Source: an uncultured Sutterella sp. (lineage in GTDB: Bacteria > Pseudomonadota > Gammaproteobacteria > Burkholderiales > Burkholderiaceae_F). From it: a DNA stretch of 23,257 nucleotides. The notes under the pieces are model-generated. The model saw only the letters and a list, made by a program, of their open reading frames with translations, did not search any database and was not told where the DNA came from. Position 1 is the first letter of the stretch. Each line of letters opens with the position of its first letter. This document shows positions 14,862-23,131 of the stretch, one piece after another. The position numbers were made by a program, and so were the translations under genes. Where the stretch lies: the NCBI GenBank assembly GCA_900542195.1, contig UQNA01000047.1, positions 1 through 23,257 on the forward strand, in the 5' to 3' direction.

Positions 14862-16037
14862 TTATCTAACTTGCTCTTGAAGAAGATTGAGAATTCTTGA
14901 AGAAGTGCTTAACGGGTCCGTTCTTTCGCTTTCCGGAGCAGCCGTAACGCGAGTCTTGCCGTCTCCGTTGTTTTCTAAGACAACCTTATAAATCGGTGCT
15001 TCGACTGCTTTTTCTTTTCCAAACCAGCGAGTAAACAAACCTTCATCGCTATGCTTCTTGGCTTCGTATTCAGGATCCAAATAACGGATGAAATAGGTAC
15101 CTGCAGATCTGTCGCGATCTTCGATGTTAAAACCGACGCGATCTAAACCGACGCCAACTCTTCTCCATGCTCTGTCAAACGGCTCATTAATAACCAAAGC
15201 TTCTGTTTTTCCGTCAGAACCTTTGATCTCCTGACTCATATATTCCGGGGCTGCGACAGGTTTAAGAGCGGAAGTATCAACTTCGTCTCTTGTCTTCTGC
15301 TTCGGATTGAATTCGTTTTCCAAACGCAAGGAAAGTCTAGTCAGCATTTCTGCTTCCAGCTCTTTGTCCGGAGCCCCCGGCTGCCAAGCTGTCTGACCGT
15401 CTCTACCGTTTTGGTAGACCTCAATCATGCGGCGGTTCGTAATATAAATATCCGTCCCACCTTGAGCATTTCTTTCCAAACGGGTGCGGTATCTGTCTCT
15501 TTCACCGGTGGAGTAAACAGAGTCAAGAATCTTTCCTAAAGTTGCTCGAATAATATCCTGCGGCAAATTGGCTTTGTTTTCTGCCCAGTTAGTCTCCATG
15601 ATGCCTGCACGGGGATCTTCTCTTTCAACTTGAAGTCCGACAGAGGGCCAGAAGTCAAGTACGGCGTTCCACAAAGCATCAGGAGCCATATTAACCTGAA
15701 TGTAACGGTCAGAACCGTCTTTCACAATCTTGGCAACGACGGTAGACGGTAAAACCGGAGCAACTCCAACTTCAGTCTGAGCGCCGCTGGATGCACGGCG
15801 TGCTTCTTCGATTTCAGAAATCTGAGTAGCAGTCACAACCTGAGTCTTTCCCGGCACGACAAATCGATCATCGGAAGGCAGCTGAGATAAGTCAGGAGGC
15901 ACTTCCAAAGGTGCTCTGGTACTTGTAGTTTCGTATTGAATTTTTTCATTAGTAAAGGTTGATCCTAAATAAGAACAGCCGCTTAAAGAAGCAGCCAAAA
16001 CCATTACCAATGTTGTGCGCACGGGAAACTGACCCAT
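14862..16037 (-). CDS. bamC: Outer membrane protein assembly factor BamC (lipoprotein)
   Basis: A lipoprotein subunit of the BAM complex that folds beta-barrel proteins into the outer membrane. Seen in 391 residues: a signal peptide ending in the lipobox SLSGC with lipidated Cys21; the unstructured BamD-contacting segment with PLEVPPDLSQLP just after it; and two helix-grip domains (about 105-225 and 260-375), each with a conserved FD/LW-type start (DALWNAVLDFW and FDRAWRRVGVGLDR). Length is somewhat above the E. coli protein (344). The start has GGAG nine bases upstream. It follows dapA by 95 bases, the same order as dapA-nlpB in E. coli. The intervening segment carries two hairpins. Confidence 0.93.
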   Translation of the reverse strand: MGQFPVRTTLVMVLAASLSGCSYLGSTFTNEKIQYETTSTRAPLEVPPDLSQLPSDDRFVVPGKTQVVTATQISEIEEARRASSGAQTEVGVAPVLPSTVVAKIVKDGSDRYIQVNMAPDALWNAVLDFWPSVGLQVEREDPRAGIMETNWAENKANLPQDIIRATLGKILDSVYSTGERDRYRTRLERNAQGGTDIYITNRRMIEVYQNGRDGQTAWQPGAPDKELEAEMLTRLSLRLENEFNPKQKTRDEVDTSALKPVAAPEYMSQEIKGSDGKTEALVINEPFDRAWRRVGVGLDRVGFNIEDRDRSAGTYFIRYLDPEYEAKKHSDEGLFTRWFGKEKAVEAPIYKVVLENNGDGKTRVTAAPESERTDPLSTSSRILNLLQEQVR

Positions 16038-16049
16038 TTATAAAACTCC

Positions 16050-16066
16050 AAAAACCCTGGGAAGGG
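16050..16066 (-). promoter_or_regulatory. Small hairpin plus T run just before bamC
   Basis: On the minus strand, CCCT-TCCC-AGGG is followed at once by TTTTT and lies a few bases before the bamC ribosome site. Outer A-U and G-U pairs could extend the stem to about seven. It resembles a weak terminator or attenuator that would reduce bamC expression relative to dapA. Confidence 0.35.
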
Positions 16067-16086
16067 CTTAGTTTACATTACTAACA

Positions 16087-16115
16087 GACAGTATGAGATT
16101 CTATCTCATACTGTC
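16087..16115. repeat. Perfect 12-base hairpin between dapA and bamC
   Basis: GACAGTATGAGA and TCTCATACTGTC are exact complements around a five-base loop, 17 bases after the dapA stop codon. No T tract follows on the minus strand, so it is not a standard intrinsic terminator. It is more likely an mRNA processing or 3'-stability element that sets dapA apart from bamC. Confidence 0.8.
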
Positions 16116-16132
16116 ATGTTATTTAATAATTA

Positions 16133-17014
16133 TTAAATGCATCCGCCGATCTGCAGAGCAAGCTCCACCTGCTCACGTTTAGATGGAGCCAATGGGACGA
16201 GCGGAAGTCTGATTCCTCCCGGAATCAAGCCCATTCTCTGGAGGGCCCACTTCGGAGCGACCGGGTTAGGCTCGCAGAAAAGCTGTTTGTGAAGCGGCAT
16301 CAATCGGTCATTGATTGCTCGGGCGCCCATAACATCGTTAGCAAGGGCTTTTTCACACATTTGAGCCATCAAAGACGGAGCAACGTTAGCTGTCACGGAA
16401 ATGACACCTGCACCGCCCATCAACATCAAAGCCAAAGCGGAATCATCATTACCGCTGTAGATTGCGAATTCTCTGTCTTTAGGAAGACGGCTCATCAAAT
16501 CGGCAGCACGCGCCAAATCGCCTGTCGCATCTTTCAAACCGACAATGCCGGGGATCTGGACAAGACGAAGAACGGTGTCGTTCTTCAAATCAGCAACTGT
16601 TCTCCCCGGTACGTTGTACAAAATCATGGGAAGATCAACCGTCTCGGCAATTTTCTTGAAGTGCTGGTAAAGCCCTTCTTGGGTAGGTTTATTGTAGTAA
16701 GGAGTGACCTGAAGACTTGCCACGGCTCCAACAGAGCGTGCATACTCGGTAAGGATAATGGCCTCTCTTGTAGAATTAGAGCCGGTTCCTGCAATTACAG
16801 GAATTCTTCCGGCAGCAGCTTCCACAGCGACTTTGATAAGTTCATTGTGTTCGTCAAAATCTACCGTCGGACTTTCACCGGTGGTTCCGACTGCAACGAT
16901 GGCGTCGGTACCAGCGGCAATATGCATTTCAATAAGATTTCTGTAGGAATCAAAATCAATGGTTCCGTCTTCAAACATTGGTGTGACTAATGCCACAATA
17001 CTGCCAGTAATCAT
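16133..17014 (-). CDS. dapA: 4-hydroxy-tetrahydrodipicolinate synthase
   Basis: This enzyme condenses pyruvate with aspartate semialdehyde, the first committed step to diaminopimelate and lysine. Seen in 293 residues, matching the family length: the TIM-barrel Schiff-base Lys161 in GLKDATG, the catalytic triad Thr44, Thr45 (in GTTGES) and Tyr133 (in LYNVPGRT), and Arg138 for substrate carboxylate binding. All are at E. coli numbering. The start ATG has GGAG eight bases upstream. It lies between a methyltransferase gene (75 bases upstream) and bamC, probably in the same long minus-strand transcript. I see no lysine riboswitch upstream. Confidence 0.98.
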   Translation of the reverse strand: MITGSIVALVTPMFEDGTIDFDSYRNLIEMHIAAGTDAIVAVGTTGESPTVDFDEHNELIKVAVEAAAGRIPVIAGTGSNSTREAIILTEYARSVGAVASLQVTPYYNKPTQEGLYQHFKKIAETVDLPMILYNVPGRTVADLKNDTVLRLVQIPGIVGLKDATGDLARAADLMSRLPKDREFAIYSGNDDSALALMLMGGAGVISVTANVAPSLMAQMCEKALANDVMGARAINDRLMPLHKQLFCEPNPVAPKWALQRMGLIPGGIRLPLVPLAPSKREQVELALQIGGCI

Positions 17015-17089
17015 TACTACATCTCCATTGCCAAATGAGGTTAGTTATTAGATAGATTTTAGCGAACCAAGTCTACAGAATCAGATTTT

Positions 17090-17695
17090 TTAAAGATTTT
17101 CGTAGTCGTACAAAGCAACCGGCAGGTTTTTCCCGTCTATCGGTTTCCTGCATAAAATCTTTTGGAAACAGTCTCCCTTCTCCGAGAGTGTTTCTTCATA
17201 TGCCAAAACAGCCATAGTATTTCTATATACATCTGCGAGTTCTAACGGATTCAAAATAAAATCGCAGTTCTTGGCCCGGTTTCCGTCAAAACCTTGATAA
17301 GGCATCATGAAGGTTTCGTAAAGAAGGTACCCGCCCGGGACCAAAGACATAGGTAAGAAACTCAAAATCGGGCGATAGAGGTAAAAATTGACCAGAATGA
17401 CATCAAAAGCTTCGGGTTCGAAAGCCCATGTACCGTTTTCCAGATCAACCTGCTTGAAAGTTACGCCCGGCAAATCAGCTACGTAAGGTTTTACTCTTTC
17501 GTCCCAATCAACAGCCGTAACTTCATAACCCATCTTGGAGAGATATTTGGTATTTCTTCCGCAGCCGCAAGCCAAATCCAGTACTTTGGCATTTTTGGGA
17601 AACAGTCTGGAAAATCTTTCCAGCCATTTTGAAGGCTGTCCCTTCAATCCTTTTAAAGAGTGAGCAGTAGGTCCGTTTTTAATCTCACAACTCAT
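17090..17695 (-). CDS. Class I SAM-dependent methyltransferase, substrate unknown
   Basis: A 201-residue single-domain methyltransferase. Seen: the SAM-binding motif I VLDLACGCGRN (38-48), the acidic residue ending strand 2 in VTAVDWDE (59-66), motif IV DVILVNFYLYRP, and the post-motif region LVPGGYLLYETF. The fold resembles TehB/UbiE-like small methyltransferases, but nothing fixes the substrate. The ATG has an excellent GGAGG six bases upstream and is 14 bases after the stop of the M50 protease gene, so the two are translationally close and co-transcribed. In related bacteria I would expect other genes such as trpS between the protease and dapA, so this gene may be a lineage-specific insertion into the operon. 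Confidence 0.85.
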   Translation of the reverse strand: MSCEIKNGPTAHSLKGLKGQPSKWLERFSRLFPKNAKVLDLACGCGRNTKYLSKMGYEVTAVDWDERVKPYVADLPGVTFKQVDLENGTWAFEPEAFDVILVNFYLYRPILSFLPMSLVPGGYLLYETFMMPYQGFDGNRAKNCDFILNPLELADVYRNTMAVLAYEETLSEKGDCFQKILCRKPIDGKNLPVALYDYENL

Positions 17696-17709
17696 AGATC
17701 CTCCATTGT

Positions 17710-18363
17710 CTATAAGAATGCTTTAACGATAGAAAGACCGAAATGCATAAAAGGCTTCATGACGATAGAAAGCATCCCTGTCAAAATCAAAGCAAACAGA
17801 ATGTACATCCCGTATGGTTCGATACGAGAGTATTTATAAGCCAAACCGGAGGGCAGCAATCCTGTCAAGATTCTTCCGCCGTCTAACGGCAGAATCGGAA
17901 TTAAGTTCAATGCCATCAGCATGATGTTGACATTGATACCGGCAAGACAAACTTCATAGAAGTAATTCTCAGTCAAACCTATGGAATAGATAATCTTCAA
18001 AAGGATAGCCCAAATAATGGCCTGCAGAAGATTTGCACCTGGGCCGGCAGCTGCAACCCAAATCATTGACTGTTTTGGATTGCGCAAGTTTCTAAAATTG
18101 ACAGGGACTGGTTTTGCCCAACCGAAAACGATACCTCCTAAGCCGCTGACCGCACTTCCAAGAAGCAACACCGCAGGGACCAAAATCGTTCCGACCGGAT
18201 CGATATGCTTCATGGGATTCAGAGTCACACGACCCAACATCCATGCTGTTTGGTCGCCAAAGTAACGTGCCACATAACCGTGGGCTGCTTCATGAATAGT
18301 AATTGCCAAGACCAAAGGGATGGCATATACCGTAATTGTTTGAATAATTGAATTGATTTCCAT
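17710..18363 (-). CDS. M50 (site-2 protease) family membrane metalloprotease
   Basis: An intramembrane zinc protease of the compact M50 group without PDZ domain. Seen in 217 residues: HEAAH (24-28) in the first membrane helix supplying the zinc ligands and catalytic Glu, GWAKPVPVNFRNLRNPKQ in the re-entrant loop, AAAGPGANLL, and NLIPILPLDGGRIL (153-166) with the third ligand Asp161. At least four further hydrophobic helices are visible. No Shine-Dalgarno sequence precedes the ATG. It sits between yciO and the methyltransferase in the same orientation. The natural substrate of this subgroup is unknown to me, so no symbol is given. Confidence 0.9.
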   Translation of the reverse strand: MEINSIIQTITVYAIPLVLAITIHEAAHGYVARYFGDQTAWMLGRVTLNPMKHIDPVGTILVPAVLLLGSAVSGLGGIVFGWAKPVPVNFRNLRNPKQSMIWVAAAGPGANLLQAIIWAILLKIIYSIGLTENYFYEVCLAGINVNIMLMALNLIPILPLDGGRILTGLLPSGLAYKYSRIEPYGMYILFALILTGMLSIVMKPFMHFGLSIVKAFL

Positions 18364-18412
18364 AAAGCAGAAGTTTATTTAATTTAAATTTTTCTAAGTG
18401 TTCAAATTTGTA

Positions 18413-19036
18413 TCAAAAACCGATGGCCTTGCAGTCCCCGAGGCCTTCTCTAAGAACTTCAGGTTCGTCTCCGGAAAGGTCAACTACCGTGGTATCGCCT
18501 TTGGCAACGGTACCGTCATCCAGAATAAAAGCCAATTGATCTCCGATAGCGTCTTGAATTTCCCATGCTTCGGACAAAGGCTCTTCCTGTCCCGGCATAA
18601 TCATAGTAGTGCCGACTAAGGGTTCTCCAATTTTTTCGAGTAGAGCTTTCAAAGCTTTGTTTTGCGGAACGCGAATACCGATAGTTTTCTTTGAGGGATG
18701 AGAAAGTCTGCGGGGTACCTCTCGAGTAGCTTCTAGAATAAATGTATACGGGCCCGGGGTAACACTTTTAGCCATACGGTAACCTGTGTTATTGACCCGA
18801 GCGAGCTGGCTCATTTGGCTTAATGAATCGCAAAGCAAGGTCAAATGCTTCTTTTCTCCCAACTGGCGGATGAGACGGATTTTGTCCAATCCTTCTTTGT
18901 CGTCCATTCTGCACACAAGAGAAAAACCAGTGTCAGTCGGTACGACGGCCACCTCCCCTTTTGTCAGCAACTGAGCTGCCTGCTCTATTCTATGGGGTTG
19001 AGGAGAATCAGGCATGACATTCAAAATGTATCCCAT
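18413..19036 (-). CDS. yciO: YrdC/Sua5/YciO family protein, YciO type
   Basis: A 207-residue protein of the YrdC fold, which in TsaC/Sua5 makes threonylcarbamoyl-AMP for tRNA t6A37. Seen: the nucleotide-binding start VAVVPTDTGFSLVC (29-42), LTLLCDS, TPGPYTFIL (93-101), SKKTIGIRVP (115-124) and the C-terminal TTVVDLSGDEPEVLREG. The PTDTGFSL sequence and neighbourhood next to a YciV-type PHP protein point to YciO rather than the essential TsaC, so threonylcarbamoyl-AMP synthesis is possible but unproven. AAAGGA lies about ten bases before the ATG, and only 18 bases separate it from the PHP gene, so they form one transcript. Confidence 0.88.
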   Translation of the reverse strand: MGYILNVMPDSPQPHRIEQAAQLLTKGEVAVVPTDTGFSLVCRMDDKEGLDKIRLIRQLGEKKHLTLLCDSLSQMSQLARVNNTGYRMAKSVTPGPYTFILEATREVPRRLSHPSKKTIGIRVPQNKALKALLEKIGEPLVGTTMIMPGQEEPLSEAWEIQDAIGDQLAFILDDGTVAKGDTTVVDLSGDEPEVLREGLGDCKAIGF

Positions 19037-19054
19037 TTATTTTTATCCTTTTCT

Positions 19055-19909
19055 CTAAAAAAGCGACCAAACCGGAGTTAAGTCAGAAGGTATATCTCCT
19101 TGCTTTCCGATTGGGCATCTTGTATCTAATCTATGGAAATCGCTGCCTGTAGAGGCAATAAAACCTTGCTCTCTGGCAATTTGGCAAATCATTGTATTAT
19201 CTTTCGAAGAATGACTACCGGTCGTCACTTCAATGACCTTGCCACCGGAGTTCTTGAATTCGTCCAACAGCGCTTGAAGTTTCCAATCTTTTAACCCGTA
19301 ACGGCCGGGATGAGCCAATACAGGAATCCCTCCAGATAGCTTGATCAGAGCAACAGCTTGTGGAATAGTCGGAGCTTTAAGAGGAACAAAACCAGGTCTT
19401 CCCGAGCCGATGAATTTTTCAAACGCACTGTCAATAGTAGAAGCGGCCTTAATGTCAACTAACCATTTTGCAAAATGAATTCTTGAGACTAAATTAGGGT
19501 TCGTGACAAACTTCATCGCACCTTCCAAAGCGCCCGGATACCCCATTTCTTTCAGCTTTTCAGAAATTGCCTTCGCACGTTCAATACGCTTCGCTTTAGT
19601 TTCTTGCAGAGCGTTAATTAGCTCAGGACAAGAAGTTCTGATATTTAAGCCAACGATATGGATTTCTTTGTTGGCATAATTAGTGGATATTTCCACTCCA
19701 GGCACAAAAGCAATGTTCTTTTGTTCACAGGCTTTCTGCATCCTTTCATTGCCGGCAATTTCATCGTGGTCGGTCAGCGATACTAAATTCGCGCCGTTTT
19801 CCGAAGCCATGTCAGCTAACTGCTCAGGAGTGTAATTTCCGTCTGAAAAGACGGAATGCATATGCAAATCAGGGACAACCGTACTTTTTTCTATACTTCT
19901 TAAATCCAT
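19055..19909 (-). CDS. rnm: PHP-domain phosphoesterase / RNase AM (YciV-like)
   Basis: A 284-residue member of the PHP family. The E. coli relative (YciV, now RNase AM) trims 5' ends of rRNAs and also hydrolyses 3',5' nucleotide bisphosphates. Seen: metal-binding motifs DLHMHS (14-19) with SDG, TDHD (46-49), GVEIS (71-75), His84 in EIHIVG, AHPGRY (199-204) and GSDFH (255-259): the full trinuclear PHP set. No membrane segment. The ATG has no Shine-Dalgarno sequence. It is the first gene of the probable operon running to bamC, and is divergent from hslO across 138 bases. The gene symbol rests on similarity to YciV; a different nuclease specificity cannot be excluded. Confidence 0.85.
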   Translation of the reverse strand: MDLRSIEKSTVVPDLHMHSVFSDGNYTPEQLADMASENGANLVSLTDHDEIAGNERMQKACEQKNIAFVPGVEISTNYANKEIHIVGLNIRTSCPELINALQETKAKRIERAKAISEKLKEMGYPGALEGAMKFVTNPNLVSRIHFAKWLVDIKAASTIDSAFEKFIGSGRPGFVPLKAPTIPQAVALIKLSGGIPVLAHPGRYGLKDWKLQALLDEFKNSGGKVIEVTTGSHSSKDNTMICQIAREQGFIASTGSDFHRLDTRCPIGKQGDIPSDLTPVWSLF

Positions 19910-20047
19910 AATGATTCGAACGGAAGTTCTATAAGACCAAGACCTTCACTTTAAAACAAATCATAAATCAGATGACCAAACTGAACTAGTCTTTACTTAA
20001 GGAGCCAAATAATTTCTTAGAATTTGAGAAACTTTAAGGAGACCTGA

Positions 20048-20995
20048 ATGTCTGAAGAAATTACAAAACTTCCTGATCAAATTACCAAGTTCATGTTTGA
20101 AGATGCTCCGGTTAGAGGAGCTGTCGTTCAATTAGAAGACCAATGGCAGGAAATGACTCAGTTCCAGAATTATCCTGCTTCAGTCAACAAGATGCTCGGC
20201 GAATTTACCGCCGGTGCCCTCCTCTTATCAAGCACCATTAAGTTTGACGGTTCCTTGATTGTTCAAGTCAAGGGCTCCGGCCCCGTCTCGATGGTCGTAG
20301 TTGAAGTCAAAAACCGTACAACTGTCCGTGCCATGGCTAAATTAAGAGAAGGTGCCAAAATTGCCGACGACGCATCTTTCCAAGACTTGATTAATGCCGA
20401 TGCAAAGGGTCAGTGTGCCATTATTCTTGATCCAGCCAACAGAAGACCTTCCGACCAGCCTTACATGGGTGTAGTTCCTTTGGTTGGCGACTCTATCGCC
20501 GCAATCTTAGAAAACTATATGGAACAAAGCGAACAGCTTCCAACTAAGATTTGCTTAGCCTCCTCAGGAAAAATCATCGGCGGCCTGATGGTTCAGAAAA
20601 TGCCTGAAGACGGCGGCACAGCCAACAAAGACATGGATAAGGACGCATGGCCGAGAATCTCTCAGATTGCCGGAACCTTGAAAGAGGAGGAACTTCTCAC
20701 CTTAGGACAGGACGTCATTCTGCGCAGACTCTTTTGGCAAGAAAAAATTCAGTTGCTTGGTACGGAAGATATTCAGTTTCAATGCGGATGCTCAAAGGAA
20801 AAAACTGATACCATGCTGAAGTCCTTAGGTAAAAAAGAATTGGAAGACATCTTGAAAGCCGAAGGCAAAGTTGAAGTTACCTGCCAATTCTGCAACAAAA
20901 CCATTACTTACTCTCCAGCCGATATTGAAGCACTCTTCCTTGAGGACAGCCCAATGGCAGTATCCAAAGAAGATGTCCCTTCTACTCCGCAGTAA
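20048..20995 (+). CDS. hslO: Redox-regulated chaperone Hsp33
   Basis: A cytoplasmic holding chaperone activated when oxidants and heat unfold its zinc domain. Seen in 315 residues: the N-terminal domain with FTAGALLLSSTIKFDGSL, KGSGPVSMVVVE, the middle region with YMEQSEQLPTKI, and the C-terminal zinc redox switch CxC at 246-248 and CxxC at 279-282 (30 residues apart). All four cysteines are present, so the switch should work. AAGGAG lies eight bases before the ATG, a consensus ribosome site; another TTAAGGAG 37 bases further up is not followed by a start. It is transcribed alone: a terminator follows the stop. Confidence 0.97.
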   Translation: MSEEITKLPDQITKFMFEDAPVRGAVVQLEDQWQEMTQFQNYPASVNKMLGEFTAGALLLSSTIKFDGSLIVQVKGSGPVSMVVVEVKNRTTVRAMAKLREGAKIADDASFQDLINADAKGQCAIILDPANRRPSDQPYMGVVPLVGDSIAAILENYMEQSEQLPTKICLASSGKIIGGLMVQKMPEDGGTANKDMDKDAWPRISQIAGTLKEEELLTLGQDVILRRLFWQEKIQLLGTEDIQFQCGCSKEKTDTMLKSLGKKELEDILKAEGKVEVTCQFCNKTITYSPADIEALFLEDSPMAVSKEDVPSTPQ

Positions 20996-21013
20996 TTTAA
21001 ATCTCTAATGCTC

Positions 21014-21038
21014 GCCTCCTTAACGGGAGGCTTTTCTT
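21014..21038 (+). terminator. Intrinsic terminator of hslO
   Basis: GCCTCC and GGAGGC form a 6-base GC-rich stem with a six-base loop, followed by TTTTCTTT. It begins 18 bases after the hslO stop codon. Confidence 0.9.
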
Positions 21039-21128
21039 TATGAGGATTTCTTCTGAGAAAAGAAAGAAAAATCGTTACCGTAAAAAATTATTCTTAAAAT
21101 CTGCAAAAATCCTAAAAATTTCTAAACC

Positions 21129-21899
21129 ATGGAAGTCACTCTTACCTTAATCCTCATCTGTTGTCTTGCCTTCTTTATCGCTGGATGCATTGATTCGATC
21201 GCCGGAGGAGGCGGACTTATTACAACCCCAACACTTTTAATGCTTGGTGTTCCGGCCCATTTCTGTTTAGGTTCAACAAAACTTGCTTCAATGTGCGGTT
21301 CTTCGGTGGCCCTTTTTACTTTTTGGCAGAACAAACAGATTATCGGGAAAGTAGCTTTGATTGGCGCTGTCTCCTCCTTTGTCGGAGGCGTATTTGGTTC
21401 TTGGATAGCTTTATCTATTGATAATCAAAAAATGACCCTCATCATGGTTGGATTGATTCCTGTCGGTCTTGCCATTTCTTTACTCAGCGGCGCCTTCAAA
21501 ATTGACAAAGAAGTTGAGGATGTTAAAGGATGGCGGTGGAAAGCCGTTCTGATTGGGATTACGGTGGGGATGTATGAAGGGTTTTTCGGACCCGGAGCCG
21601 GAAGCTTTTTTCTCATCGGCATCCATGTGTTATTAAAAGCCGGTTTAGTTAAGGCTTCGGGAACGGCGAAAATTTTCAATATCTTTGCCAACCTCGGAGC
21701 GGTGTGTACTTTTGCATCAGCGGGCACCGTTGCCTACTCTTTGGCCATCCCTTGCGCTGCTGCAAGTATTCTAGGAAACCGGATCGGTGCGAAGTACGCT
21801 ATAAAAATCGGACCCAAAGTCGTTAGGAAGGCCTTGTACCTCGTGATTACACTTTTAATGATCTCACTTATCGTCAAGCTAGTCACAACAAGCAACTAG
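21129..21899 (+). CDS. TauE/SafE (TSUP) family membrane transporter
   Basis: A 256-residue inner-membrane protein of the sulfite exporter TauE/SafE family, whose members move sulfite, sulfoacetate or other small organosulfur anions. Seen: about eight hydrophobic segments in two repeated halves, the first half starting with the family signature DSIAGGGGLITTPTLL (20-35) and the second with YEGFFGPGAGSFFLIG, the corresponding repeat motif. It resembles the YfcA subgroup. No Shine-Dalgarno sequence is visible before the ATG. The hslO terminator separates it from hslO. A converging hairpin lies between it and alr. The substrate cannot be deduced, and no sulfur-metabolism genes flank it. Confidence 0.9.
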   Translation: MEVTLTLILICCLAFFIAGCIDSIAGGGGLITTPTLLMLGVPAHFCLGSTKLASMCGSSVALFTFWQNKQIIGKVALIGAVSSFVGGVFGSWIALSIDNQKMTLIMVGLIPVGLAISLLSGAFKIDKEVEDVKGWRWKAVLIGITVGMYEGFFGPGAGSFFLIGIHVLLKAGLVKASGTAKIFNIFANLGAVCTFASAGTVAYSLAIPCAAASILGNRIGAKYAIKIGPKVVRKALYLVITLLMISLIVKLVTTSN

Positions 21900-21918
21900 G
21901 GATTCTCAAATGAAGAAA

Positions 21919-21937
21919 CAGGCTCCTTGAGAGCCTG
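21919..21937. terminator. Bidirectional hairpin between the TSUP gene and alr
   Basis: CAGGCTC and GAGCCTG form a perfect 7-base stem with a five-base loop. On the minus strand it is followed by TTTCTT, giving a fair intrinsic terminator for alr. On the plus strand no T run follows. Confidence 0.75.
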
Positions 21938-21970
21938 CACTGATTCCATTAAGTGAAAAGAGAAGAATTT

Positions 21971-23056
21971 TTAATCGATAAATTCTCTCTTTACCCGGAT
22001 ATTTAAGTTAGCTAAAAGTTCATATCCGATAGTTCCATGCAACGCTGCTACCTCATTGACCGGAAGATTTTTTCCCCATAATTCAGCCCAGTCGCCCGGT
22101 TTTGCCTCAGGAATATCCGTGATATCAACCGTAATCATATCCATGGATACACTTCCAACCAAAGGAGCTTTCTTTCCGTGAATCAGCACAAATCTATCTT
22201 CCACTTTCTGTCTGGGATAACCGTCAGCGTAACCGCATGCCAGCACAGCAATTCTCATTGGATGCTCTGCTACGAATTTAGAACCGTAACCTACTGCATC
22301 TCCCGGTTGAAGGTTCTGAGTCCCTAAAATGCCTGCTCTCAAAGTCATGACAGGTACCAGGCCCAGTTCTCCGGAGGTTTTATTGCCGTCCGGACTTACG
22401 CCGTATAAAGCGATACCGGCCCTGACAGCGCCGTCTGCCGCTTCCGGATGCCACAAAATAGCTCCCGAATTAGAAAAGCATTTATCGCAGGACACGCCTT
22501 CCAAAGCGACCAATCTATTAAGCTGTCCGGAAACAGGAAGTTTGCCGTCGGCCGGATAAGTCAGTTCTGAGTTGGCGAAGTGTGTGACAAAATCCACGAC
22601 TTCCACCATAGGAATCCTTTCAAGCTCTTCTTTGACAGCTTTGGCTCGTGCAGGAAGGAATCCAAGTCGGTTCATTCCGGAATTTAATTTGATATGAACT
22701 CTGACTTTATTTTTAAAGCTGAATTTTTTGAGATCTTCAATCTGCCAATCCGAATGGATCAAAGTTTCAATCCCATATTCATCTACTTTTGTTAAATCAT
22801 CATAAGTGAAGAAGCCTTCAATTAAAAGAACGGGCTTTTTCCATCCGAGATCGCGTACTGCAACGGCTTCGTCAACGTCCAACAATGCCAGACCATCTGT
22901 CAGCTCAAAAGTATCTAAGAGACCATGAAGTCCATGACCGTACGCATCTGCCTTGACGACAGACCACATAAATCGTTTCCCTGCTTTTTCTCTGAGCATG
23001 GCAATGTTATGGCGGAGAGCGTGTTTGTCGATTAAAGCTTCAATTGGACGAGACAT
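21971..23056 (-). CDS. alr: Alanine racemase
   Basis: A PLP enzyme that interconverts L- and D-alanine, supplying D-alanine for peptidoglycan. Seen in 361 residues, the normal family length: the PLP Lys35 in SVVKADAYGHG (32-42), LNSGMNRLG (125-132) and NSGAIL (196-201) in the barrel, RAGIALYG (212-219), and the second catalytic base Tyr257 in AVGYGSK (255-260) at the start of the C-terminal beta domain, with SMDMITVD near the end. AGGAAG lies about eight bases before the ATG. It follows ftsB in the same orientation by 73 bases, across a small hairpin, and is likely to be either co-transcribed with it or to have its own weak promoter in that gap. Confidence 0.96.
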   Translation of the reverse strand: MSRPIEALIDKHALRHNIAMLREKAGKRFMWSVVKADAYGHGLHGLLDTFELTDGLALLDVDEAVAVRDLGWKKPVLLIEGFFTYDDLTKVDEYGIETLIHSDWQIEDLKKFSFKNKVRVHIKLNSGMNRLGFLPARAKAVKEELERIPMVEVVDFVTHFANSELTYPADGKLPVSGQLNRLVALEGVSCDKCFSNSGAILWHPEAADGAVRAGIALYGVSPDGNKTSGELGLVPVMTLRAGILGTQNLQPGDAVGYGSKFVAEHPMRIAVLACGYADGYPRQKVEDRFVLIHGKKAPLVGSVSMDMITVDITDIPEAKPGDWAELWGKNLPVNEVAALHGTIGYELLANLNIRVKREFID

Positions 23057-23111
23057 GGAAGCACTTCCTGTAAAAATAACGCACAGGTAATTTTAATTAG
23101 TTGAAACGATA

Positions 23112-23131
23112 AATCGCGTAAATCCGCGATT
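23112..23131 (-). terminator. Weak hairpin at the end of ftsB
   Basis: AATCGCG and CGCGATT form a 7-base stem with a six-base loop overlapping the ftsB stop codon. On the minus strand it is followed by TTTATCGTTTC, not an uninterrupted T tract. It may be a weak terminator or partial attenuation before alr. Confidence 0.4.

Noticed and set aside
16289..16990. 233-codon plus-strand open frame opposite dapA
   Set aside because: It lies antisense to an unambiguous dapA and has no recognisable motif or ribosome site.
19997..20041. Duplicated TTAAGGAG before hslO as a sign of a small leader peptide
   Set aside because: No start codon follows the first copy at a usable distance, so no leader ORF can be supported.
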